From: Clostridium sp.
GTDB taxonomy: Bacteria > Bacillota > Clostridia > Clostridiales > Clostridiaceae
Direction: 5' to 3'
DNA: 64,000 nucleotides
Assembly: GCA_031292145.1 (NCBI GenBank)
Contig: JARLHR010000241.1
Coordinates: 1-64,000 of the forward strand
A program made the translations under genes and the position numbers. Of this stretch, positions 8,519-16,151 are shown in pieces. A model generated the notes under the pieces. That model did no database searches. It was given only the letters and a program-made list of their open reading frames with translations, and was not told where the DNA came from. Position 1 is the stretch's first letter. Each line of letters opens with the position of its first letter.

Positions 8519-9283
8519 TTAAATTTGTTTTAATGAATAGTTTCTTCTATTAAGTTTATCTTCGTACATTCTTTTATCTGCTACTTTCAAAAGTTCTTCA
8601 AATTTTTGTCCATCTTTTTCATATATTGAATATCCTATACTTACTTGAGTATCTTGCATATGAAAAATATTAGAAACACGTTTTTTTATTATATATTTTA
8701 TTTTTTTAATTTCTTCTTCATTTATATTTTCAAGGAAAGCAATAAATTCATCCCCGCCAGTTCGCCCTATAAACCCCTTATTGCCTATCTCTTCTTTTAT
8801 AATATCTACTGTATTAATAATATATTGATCACCCTTATGATGACCAAAAGTATCATTAATCATCTTAGTTTTATCTAAATCAAAAACCATAATGTAAAAC
8901 AACTTTCTAGCCTTAATTTTCTCACAAAAAACTTTTTTAAAACCTGCTCTATTATATACACCGGTCATATTATCATTATTCGCTTCCTTATGTAAACTTG
9001 AAATAACACTTATTACATGCCTTGTCCATAAAATAATATATGCGCAAAACACAATTGCTCCTGCAGTAAAACATGTTGAAATCACATTATTAAGCTTTAT
9101 ATTCATTAAATCTGATACCACATCCAAAAAGGTACCTGCTGAAATTAATCCTAAGCCTGAAACCATTAATGCAGACAGGAGCTTTTTATTACCATATTTA
9201 TTTAAGACCTTAAAATTCATCCACATCATATACATAAAAAGTGATGTTACAACCAAAAATACTATTAATTTTCTAATCTCCAT
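8519..9283 (-). CDS. Membrane-anchored GGDEF diguanylate cyclase
   Basis: A 254-residue protein with about three hydrophobic helices in residues 5-90, a short linker and a GGDEF domain. The active-site GGDEF is intact at about residues 176-180, and the upstream DNMTGVYNRAGF matches the domain start. It should make cyclic di-GMP. The RxxD inhibitory site normally five residues before GGDEF is absent (the segment reads NKGFIGRT), so product inhibition at that site is not expected. The start chosen is the ATG at 9283, nine bases after GGAG; a TTG at 9286 is also possible. The membrane part matches no sensor domain I know. A link to pilus control by c-di-GMP is an inference. The 246 bp on its 3' side, up to the DedA gene's 5' end at 8272, is AT-rich with no visible feature. 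Confidence 0.92.
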   Translation of the reverse strand: MEIRKLIVFLVVTSLFMYMMWMNFKVLNKYGNKKLLSALMVSGLGLISAGTFLDVVSDLMNIKLNNVISTCFTAGAIVFCAYIILWTRHVISVISSLHKEANNDNMTGVYNRAGFKKVFCEKIKARKLFYIMVFDLDKTKMINDTFGHHKGDQYIINTVDIIKEEIGNKGFIGRTGGDEFIAFLENINEEEIKKIKYIIKKRVSNIFHMQDTQVSIGYSIYEKDGQKFEELLKVADKRMYEDKLNRRNYSLKQI

Positions 9284-9337
9284 CAAAAGAATCTCCTTTT
9301 CATTAATTTATCATTTTACTCCAGTTAAATAAATCTA

Positions 9338-10429
9338 CTATTCAATAAATTGATTTACCTTTATTATATTACACCACTTTACAATAAATAAGCTTAATAA
9401 ATTGCTGATATAGTGAATTATAATAGGTAGTAAAACTCCAATCATAGTAAAAATAATCCACCAAAAACCCGTAGAATTTATTGGTCCCAAATCCCCTAAT
9501 CTAATAATTGGTAATTTATAAACTATAATTTGTATTAAGTATATTAATTTGAAGCTAATATATTGTAAGGCTAAAATAGGAATTGTATTTCTACCAATAT
9601 ATTTTAGCAATGATATGTCTACATTTAAATCACACATTTTTCTTGATATATATATAAGTAAATAGATTCCGCATAAAGCATCTGGAATTAACATAATAGG
9701 ATTGGAATATGAATTTAATCTCATATCAACTCTAATATTATATTTTCTACTTATTACTAATACAGCAAATAAAACTAATGCAACAAAAAAATTAAGTTTT
9801 ATAGCTTTTTTATATCTATTGTATAAATAGCCAATATAGAAAAATGCCAAAGCAACAAGTGATATACTAATTGTTTCTGGGCAAAAATAGTTAAATATTA
9901 AGTTTACATCACAATACTTTAATCCTATACCCAAGATAAATAGTATTACTATTGTCAAAAATCTAGCCCATTTCAATTTGAAATATCTGTTAATTAAACA
10001 AAATATTATAGTAGTAAAAAACAAAACAGGTAAAAACCACAATGGAATTAATAGTACCTCTGTTCCATTGAATGTTAAAATTTTAATTACATTTATGATT
10101 AAATCATTCGTCGAATAAAATTTAATAGTTTCATTTCCATAACTACTATAAAAACTTAAATTCACAAAAAAATTATGTAACACTAAAAATATCAATTCAT
10201 ACTTAATAAATGGAATATACAGTAATTTTAATCTCTTCTTAATTAAAATTTCAATATTATCTGAATATTTATCCTTATAAAAGTATCCAGACACAAAGAA
10301 AAATAAAGGCATATGAAATAAAAAAATCATTTGTTCACCAGGTGATTGTACATGTGCCATAACAACGAGTATAATGCCTAATGCTTTTACAATATCCATA
10401 TAATCTTCTCTGGAATTAATCTGACTCAT
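9338..10429 (-). CDS. Acyltransferase family 3 membrane protein
   Basis: A 363-residue polytopic protein of the acyltransferase-3 family (OatA and NodX relatives), which O-acylates surface sugars using cytoplasmic donors. The N-terminus carries the usual ALGIILVVMAHV histidine motif and HMPLFFFVSGYFY. About ten hydrophobic segments follow. There is no C-terminal SGNH domain. It is the last gene of the leftward glycan cluster, 22 bp after the HAD gene, so it probably modifies the same polymer. The ATG is preceded by GGAGG. Confidence 0.9.
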   Translation of the reverse strand: MSQINSREDYMDIVKALGIILVVMAHVQSPGEQMIFLFHMPLFFFVSGYFYKDKYSDNIEILIKKRLKLLYIPFIKYELIFLVLHNFFVNLSFYSSYGNETIKFYSTNDLIINVIKILTFNGTEVLLIPLWFLPVLFFTTIIFCLINRYFKLKWARFLTIVILFILGIGLKYCDVNLIFNYFCPETISISLVALAFFYIGYLYNRYKKAIKLNFFVALVLFAVLVISRKYNIRVDMRLNSYSNPIMLIPDALCGIYLLIYISRKMCDLNVDISLLKYIGRNTIPILALQYISFKLIYLIQIIVYKLPIIRLGDLGPINSTGFWWIIFTMIGVLLPIIIHYISNLLSLFIVKWCNIIKVNQFIE

Positions 10430-10451
10430 ATAATAATTAACCTCCAGCTAT

Positions 10452-11009
10452 CTAAAATTTATTTACAACAAAAACACTGGCTCCACTTCTTTCAGCCGCC
10501 TCTATTCCAACTGTAGAATCCTCAAAAATAATAGTTTGATTATGGTTAATATTAAAAAACTTCATTGCTTTTATAAAACCTTCTGGGTTAGGCTTGGCAT
10601 GTTCTATATCTTCATAAGATATAATCAAATCAAATACATTTCGCTTATTAAAATATGTTAATATTTCAATACAATTCTTCTTAGAGGCTGTAGTGACAAT
10701 AGCTAAAAAATATTCTTTCTTGATTAACTCAATCATGTTAAACAAATGTTTATTAATTATAGCTTGTTTTAAATTAGATGAATATAACTCTTTTTTTAGT
10801 CTATGCACAATATCTATTGAAACTTTATTATCTTTAATTATTTGGGGTAAAAACTCCTTATAACTCATTCCATTACATTCTTTACAAAAGTATTCATACT
10901 CCAAATTATACCCATATTCTTCTAATGCAAGTTTATACGATGAATAGTTCACATCTTTTGTATCAAACAATGTTCCATCTAAATCAAAAATAGCTAATTT
11001 TCTTCTCAT
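10452..11009 (-). CDS. HAD-superfamily phosphatase
   Basis: A 185-residue haloacid-dehalogenase phosphatase with an alpha-helical cap (beta-phosphoglucomutase-like). Motif I is FDLDGTLFDT, motif II VTTASK, motif III the Lys in AKPNPEGF and motif IV IFEDSTVGIEAA, so all catalytic residues are present. The protein is slightly shorter than typical members. It starts 5 bp after the flippase-kinase fusion gene, behind GAGGAG. Clustering with a nucleotidyltransferase and a kinase-like domain suggests it dephosphorylates an intermediate of an activated sugar or polyol; the substrate is not known. Confidence 0.9.
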   Translation of the reverse strand: MRRKLAIFDLDGTLFDTKDVNYSSYKLALEEYGYNLEYEYFCKECNGMSYKEFLPQIIKDNKVSIDIVHRLKKELYSSNLKQAIINKHLFNMIELIKKEYFLAIVTTASKKNCIEILTYFNKRNVFDLIISYEDIEHAKPNPEGFIKAMKFFNINHNQTIIFEDSTVGIEAAERSGASVFVVNKF

Positions 11010-11014
11010 ATTAA

Positions 11015-12955
11015 TTAATTCTCCTCATACATTTTTACTACTTCATTTACAACTATAATTAAACCAGCATAAAACAATTCTACTCTTTTACCATCTTTCT
11101 CAATTTTATATGGCATAAGTCTTAGCCAATGTACTATTTCATGAAAAAATATGCTTTTAACTTTATTATACGTAAATTTTTCCTCCAAAAATTTTTTATA
11201 TCTTTTAAATAATTCATTATATGCAGAAGACTTTACATATAAGTAATTTATACTATTTTTATTAACATCTACTCTTCTAGTATTCATTAAAAATTCATAT
11301 CCACCATGTAAAGATTGTAATAATTTCGAATAATCTAAATTATGTGAATCATGTACATTCCCAGTATTGGGGTCAATTATATAATAATCTTGTTTATAAT
11401 CACTATTTCTTCTACAAATTAAATTTTCAATTGTTAAATCCCCATGGATATCTGAATATATATCTTCTTTAAAAACATCATATAAAAATCCAAATGTAAA
11501 ATACTTCAAAAAGTGATTTAAATTTTTATATTTTATACCATTTATAATCAATTCATCATATTCCATTAAATTTCTTAATGATTTTGCTTTTTTAATTTTT
11601 TCAATATTTTGTATTACTTTAGCATCTATATAGTTTTTTATTGTATCCTTATCTGCTTTTCTACTATTAATATAATACAGTTTTTCTTCCAGATCACTCA
11701 ATGCTTGTTCCATAATATTCCAACTATCTTCTATAGGCATTGAATGGATATAGTTAAAAAATCCAACGTATGAATTATCATATTGCATATCATAATAACA
11801 ATATCCTTTTCCTTTATCTTCTGAAATAATTTTAGGCAGTGTTAAGCCATTTTCATGTTCATGCAACCATTCAATCTGCTCATATAATTTTTCTCCATCC
11901 TCTCCGAATGCATATTTTCTAAAAAAACTTTCTTTACCGTTTGTACATAGCATTGTAGTCGCATTTGAGCCTGCTGAATAATCGTGCATTATAGATATAT
12001 CTCTATTTATTGTTAAATATTGTTTGAAATACTCTCTCTCCACTCCTGAAAAATAAGCCTTTAAAAATGCTAACTTCTCATTTGTATTAATATGTGGTAA
12101 CATTTTTAAATATTTCACATCAAACTCATCATCAGAATTATCTGTTAAAGTATTATTGACTTTAGCTTTAAATATAGAAATAATATATAAGATAATCAAT
12201 GGAGTTAAAATATATATGCTCATAATCAAAGGAAACTGTAATATCAAATTGCTTGTTGTATATGAAACTCTTATTGTAGACATAAAAATATTATTACTAT
12301 TAAATAACAAATTATAGATATCTATTAATTTTACTTCACTTTGAAAAGTTGATAAAAATAAAGCAAATAAATAATATGAAATAATATACAAAGACCACAT
12401 TAATATTGTATTAGAAATCAATTTCTTTCTATTAACCTTTTTATACATATCCTTAAATACAGAGATAATTGACCATGAAAAATATAGTAAATTTAATTCT
12501 ATTTCATCATTAAATATTGAACTGATTTTTTTAGTGATAATTTTCAAATACTTATTATACTTTATAGCTAATATAGAAGAAGATAGTACTATTATAGAAA
12601 ATACAAAATAAAATAATAATGAATATAGTAAAGTAATTTTCTGAAAACTACCTAGATAAAATAGCAAAAATAAAAATCCCACCACAATTATATCCAAATA
12701 TTTATCAACAATTACTGTAGCTATCGAAAAACAAATTCCATTTTTCATTTTTCTTCCTGCATAAATCCCTCTAATTAAATCTCCAATACGAAATGGCAAA
12801 CAAAAATTCACCATATATCCAATTGTTAAAGATTTTAATAAAACATTATTTTTAGGCTTTTCATATATCTGAACAAATTGTCTCCATCTTAACATTTTAA
12901 AATAATGCCCTAATAGCAACATTAAAATTGCCAAAATTAAAGTAAAGTACTTCAT
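11015..12955 (-). CDS. Fusion: LPG-synthase-type membrane domain plus phosphotransferase-like domain
   Basis: A 646-residue two-part protein. Residues 1 to about 270 form a UPF0104/LPG_synthase_TM-type membrane domain (MLRWRQFVQI, NFCLPFRIGDLIRG, IVDKYLDI), related to MprF and AglD flippase-type domains. After a soluble linker comes a protein-kinase-like phosphotransferase fold: HGDLTIEN (HGD at 504-506, Asn511) and IIDPNTG (Asp528) are the catalytic loop and metal-binding residues. The ATG overlaps the preceding stop by one base (TAATG), implying translational coupling to the nucleotidyltransferase. It plausibly both phosphorylates and moves a lipid-linked or small precursor, which is an inference from the fusion. 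Confidence 0.82.
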   Translation of the reverse strand: MKYFTLILAILMLLLGHYFKMLRWRQFVQIYEKPKNNVLLKSLTIGYMVNFCLPFRIGDLIRGIYAGRKMKNGICFSIATVIVDKYLDIIVVGFLFLLFYLGSFQKITLLYSLLFYFVFSIIVLSSSILAIKYNKYLKIITKKISSIFNDEIELNLLYFSWSIISVFKDMYKKVNRKKLISNTILMWSLYIISYYLFALFLSTFQSEVKLIDIYNLLFNSNNIFMSTIRVSYTTSNLILQFPLIMSIYILTPLIILYIISIFKAKVNNTLTDNSDDEFDVKYLKMLPHINTNEKLAFLKAYFSGVEREYFKQYLTINRDISIMHDYSAGSNATTMLCTNGKESFFRKYAFGEDGEKLYEQIEWLHEHENGLTLPKIISEDKGKGYCYYDMQYDNSYVGFFNYIHSMPIEDSWNIMEQALSDLEEKLYYINSRKADKDTIKNYIDAKVIQNIEKIKKAKSLRNLMEYDELIINGIKYKNLNHFLKYFTFGFLYDVFKEDIYSDIHGDLTIENLICRRNSDYKQDYYIIDPNTGNVHDSHNLDYSKLLQSLHGGYEFLMNTRRVDVNKNSINYLYVKSSAYNELFKRYKKFLEEKFTYNKVKSIFFHEIVHWLRLMPYKIEKDGKRVELFYAGLIIVVNEVVKMYEEN

Positions 12956-13698
12956 TATAAAAGCACCTCAAAATCATTTGAATTTAATGCAATATTATAT
13001 TCTTCTGGTGTTCCAAATGATAAATGTTTATCTACAGAGAACTTATTAATTATTTTTCCTTTTTCAGCCATAACATTATAAATCCCACTTACGAAGTATT
13101 CATTATAATTGCACACTTTTAAATATTCTTGTGCTGAATCCATAAATACATTTTTATTTTTAAAACAATAAGTTCCACAAATGGCATCATTACTAATTAC
13201 TACCTTTTCAACAGTCCTAATTACATGCCCTTGCTTATCACATTCTAAATAACTAAATTTAGATTCATCAGAGTTAAATGTTAGTAATGTTCCATCTACA
13301 TTAGATAATTTACCCTCATTACAATAATTATAAAAAGATGAACTATAAAACATATGATCACAATCATTAAAGATTATGGGATATTCATTATCAACATGTT
13401 TAACTCCTTCAATACAAGTAAGTACTGCTCCATTTAAAACTTCAGGTATAACTTCAATTTGTGCTTCTGGAAAATATTTTTTTATTTCTTCATCAATTTT
13501 GAATTTTTCAATATGTTCTTTTAGAACAACAAAAATCAAACTTCGTAAGTCAATGAATTTTCTTATGGATTGAGTAGACCAATAAAAAAATGGTTTTTCA
13601 TTAATTTCAATCAGTGGTTTTGGAAATTCAAAACCATTCTTACTAAAGCGTGATCCTTTACCTGCCATTGGCATAATTAAGTTTATTCGTTTCTCCAC
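12955..13698 (-). CDS. Sugar-phosphate nucleotidyltransferase
   Basis: A 247-residue enzyme of the NTP_transferase family. The N-terminal MPMAGKGSRFSKNGFEFPKP holds the nucleotide-binding G-x-G-x-R and the PKP substrate lysine. NDCDHMF is the metal-binding acidic motif, and EKVV and GIYNVM match later family blocks. It should make an NDP- or CDP-activated precursor, but specificity is not readable. GTG start after GGGGAG. Its stop overlaps the next gene's ATG by one base. Together with the HAD phosphatase and the kinase-like domain it looks like a dedicated precursor module. Confidence 0.88.
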   Translation of the reverse strand: MEKRINLIMPMAGKGSRFSKNGFEFPKPLIEINEKPFFYWSTQSIRKFIDLRSLIFVVLKEHIEKFKIDEEIKKYFPEAQIEVIPEVLNGAVLTCIEGVKHVDNEYPIIFNDCDHMFYSSSFYNYCNEGKLSNVDGTLLTFNSDESKFSYLECDKQGHVIRTVEKVVISNDAICGTYCFKNKNVFMDSAQEYLKVCNYNEYFVSGIYNVMAEKGKIINKFSVDKHLSFGTPEEYNIALNSNDFEVLL

Positions 13699-13738
13699 TT
13701 CTAACTCCCCTATACACCAAAATTTATTTTATACTTAT

Positions 13739-14758
13739 TTATTTCAGTTTTAATAATAAAGCAATTTCATAATCAATAGAGTTTTTTAGACCTTCCTCAA
13801 TAGACACCTTTGGTTCCCAATTATACTTTTCTTTAGCATAGGAGTTATCACATAATGAATATTTATTTACTTCATGTTCTAACATTTCATTTTTAATTGG
13901 ATACACTCCTTCATATAATTCCGGATATTTTCTCCAATACTCACCTGAAGTCATATACTTTGCTTTAATATTTTTATTCATAAGTTTGCATGCAATATCA
14001 TATAACTCATTTACTGAATAGTTTTGATTTGATGAAACATTCACACAATCAAATCCATTACTTTCTTGTACTGATAATGCTAAATCTATTAAATCTTCAA
14101 CATATATATAATCTCTTCTTTGTTTTCCATCTGAATGAAAGACTGGTACCCTATCATAAAATACTTCCCTTATCATATACCCTATAAAAGGTGGTTGTTT
14201 TCTTAAGCAATCAATATGCGGTCCATAAACATTAGCAAATCTAAGGCAAGTAACGCTCATTCCATATGTGTTGCAATAAGATTCACAAAAACGTTCAGCG
14301 ACATATTTCGTATTTGGATATATTAATGTTGGTAAATCAAAATCATTCTCCTTAGTTGGGAAGTCTTTTACATTTTCATATATAGCATTTGTACTTGCAA
14401 ATATAATCTTCTTAGTTCCGAATTTTCTTGCATTTTCTAATATATTTACAGTTCCACCTACATTAACGTCAACAGCTTCCTGAGGATCAGTTTGACAATC
14501 TGGTAATGGTGCAATTCCTGCTATATGATAGATATACTCAATACTTTCTCCTGCTAAAATTTTGCTTACCCCTTCTTTATCACGAATGTCCATATTAATT
14601 ACTTCATTTGTAAAATCATGATCTAAAAAAATCAAGTTATCTTTTGAACCATATGAAAAATTATCAATAAGTATCAACTCATTTCCTTCTTTCCATAATC
14701 TATATGACAATTGCGAACCTATAAATCCTGCTGCACCTGTAATCAATATTTTACTCAC
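13739..14758 (-). CDS. NAD-dependent epimerase/dehydratase (extended SDR)
   Basis: A 339-residue nucleotide-sugar SDR. The N-terminal ITGAAGFIGSQL is the Rossmann GxxGxxG, and the catalytic Tyr-x-x-x-Lys is in YPNTKYVAERF, preceded by FASTNAIY. RDYIYVEDLIDLAL is typical of UDP-glucose 4-epimerase relatives. It changes the stereochemistry of, or dehydrates, a nucleotide sugar for the surrounding glycosyltransferases. GTG start after AGGAGGAATT. It sits 40 bp upstream of the nucleotidyltransferase. Confidence 0.93.
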   Translation of the reverse strand: MSKILITGAAGFIGSQLSYRLWKEGNELILIDNFSYGSKDNLIFLDHDFTNEVINMDIRDKEGVSKILAGESIEYIYHIAGIAPLPDCQTDPQEAVDVNVGGTVNILENARKFGTKKIIFASTNAIYENVKDFPTKENDFDLPTLIYPNTKYVAERFCESYCNTYGMSVTCLRFANVYGPHIDCLRKQPPFIGYMIREVFYDRVPVFHSDGKQRRDYIYVEDLIDLALSVQESNGFDCVNVSSNQNYSVNELYDIACKLMNKNIKAKYMTSGEYWRKYPELYEGVYPIKNEMLEHEVNKYSLCDNSYAKEKYNWEPKVSIEEGLKNSIDYEIALLLKLK

Positions 14759-14790
14759 AATAATTCCTCCTCAAATATGTATCCAATTTA

Positions 14791-15600
14791 TTAAAGTTTT
14801 ATACTTTGTTTTTCTTCATAAATAACTTTCGCTTTATATTCCATCCTTACTTCTTCTCTCAATTCAGATTTTATGAATTTCTCTTTTTTAATCAAATACT
14901 TAAGCGCCATCTTTAGAAGACCAACACATAGCCCAATCATCTTTACATTAGATACTTGATCCTCCTCCCTCCATGAAATCGGACAAAATAAGATATTATG
15001 TTTATAGTAATCTGATGCCAAAATCATGCAATCATTAAATATTAAGTTATCTGGAAATCTTACATAAAACTTACTGCGAAGCATACTAATACTATACATA
15101 TTTAAGCCAGAGCCTAAATCATATATCCTTTTTCTCACAACTAATGAGAATAAGCAATTATAAATTATATTACCAAAAATTCTAGTTTTAGAGTATCCTT
15201 TCAATTTGGAACCCTTGATAAATCTCGCACCTAAACAACAATCATACTTCTTATAAGTTTCATTTTTTAAAACTGGAAGCAAATCATGAACACTGCCTTG
15301 GTCATCTCCATGTAACACAATTATATAATCAAAATTATTATCTATAGCATAGTTGAATGCTGTTTTATGTGAACCTCCCAATCCATAATTATCATTATTT
15401 CTCAAAAGTTTTAGTGGTATTTCTGAATGTTGTTCAATAAACTCTATTACTTTTTGTTCTGTATTATCTGTACTTACATTATTAACCATTATAATCTCAT
15501 GTACATATTGTAACACCTCATAATCAATTTGATTTAAAACACGAACAATTTGCTTTTCACAATTGTATCCTGGAATAAATAATAATATTTTTTCTTTCAT
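14791..15600 (-). CDS. Glycosyltransferase family 2 (DPM1-like)
   Basis: A 269-residue GT-A glycosyltransferase. The opening LLFIPGYNCEKQIVRVL, the donor-binding NNVSTDNTE and the metal-binding HGDDQ place it in GT2, closest in style to polyprenyl-phosphate sugar synthases, although it lacks a membrane anchor. It would load a sugar onto a lipid carrier. The neighbouring GtrA protein (15629-16060) is the usual partner that moves such lipid-linked sugars across the membrane, and the two are 28 bp apart. Confidence 0.9.
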   Translation of the reverse strand: MKEKILLFIPGYNCEKQIVRVLNQIDYEVLQYVHEIIMVNNVSTDNTEQKVIEFIEQHSEIPLKLLRNNDNYGLGGSHKTAFNYAIDNNFDYIIVLHGDDQGSVHDLLPVLKNETYKKYDCCLGARFIKGSKLKGYSKTRIFGNIIYNCLFSLVVRKRIYDLGSGLNMYSISMLRSKFYVRFPDNLIFNDCMILASDYYKHNILFCPISWREEDQVSNVKMIGLCVGLLKMALKYLIKKEKFIKSELREEVRMEYKAKVIYEEKQSIKL

Positions 15601-15628
15601 TTTTTATCCTTTCTTCATAAAATATATT

Positions 15629-16060
15629 TTAATATTTTTCAGATAAAATTTTCATTACACAAAAATTTAATACCATTGTTATAGGAGTTACTATCAATTT
15701 TATAATAATTTTTAAGTATTTTCTTATAATAATATTATTATAAAAACTGCTAATACCAATAATTGAATATAAAATTTGTCCTAATGACGATACTATTACA
15801 ATAAGAGTCATTTGATAAAGAAAATATATACCATATTTTTTTTTCAGACTAAATCCCTCATCATTATATTCGAAAATTTTTCTTGTAGAAACTAAAAATA
15901 CAAAAGTTAATGCAGGTATTCCGCTAATAAAATTAGAATATCCTACAATGAAATTTAATTTTATTGTTAAAAACAAATAGATCAAAAAATCTATTAGCCA
16001 TCCTGTACCTGAAACCACTAAAAATTTACCTATCTGCATAAGCAGCTTCCTTATATTCAT
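15629..16060 (-). CDS. GtrA-family membrane protein
   Basis: A 143-residue protein with four hydrophobic helices. The first carries the GtrA pattern (KFLVVSGTGWLIDFLIYLFL), and helix 3 follows a basic patch. GtrA proteins are proposed to flip polyprenyl-phosphate-linked sugars. It lies upstream of the GT2 gene on the same strand, a common pairing. A second, diverged GtrA is encoded at 22204-22617, so two lipid-linked sugars may be handled. Confidence 0.88.
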   Translation of the reverse strand: MNIRKLLMQIGKFLVVSGTGWLIDFLIYLFLTIKLNFIVGYSNFISGIPALTFVFLVSTRKIFEYNDEGFSLKKKYGIYFLYQMTLIVIVSSLGQILYSIIGISSFYNNIIIRKYLKIIIKLIVTPITMVLNFCVMKILSEKY

Positions 16061-16151
16061 CTTAATCTAAATACCCTTCTTATTAATTAAAATTTATTAA
16101 CCTTATCGACATGTATCTTCTAATCCAGCTCTTAAAATATCAATTTTCTTA

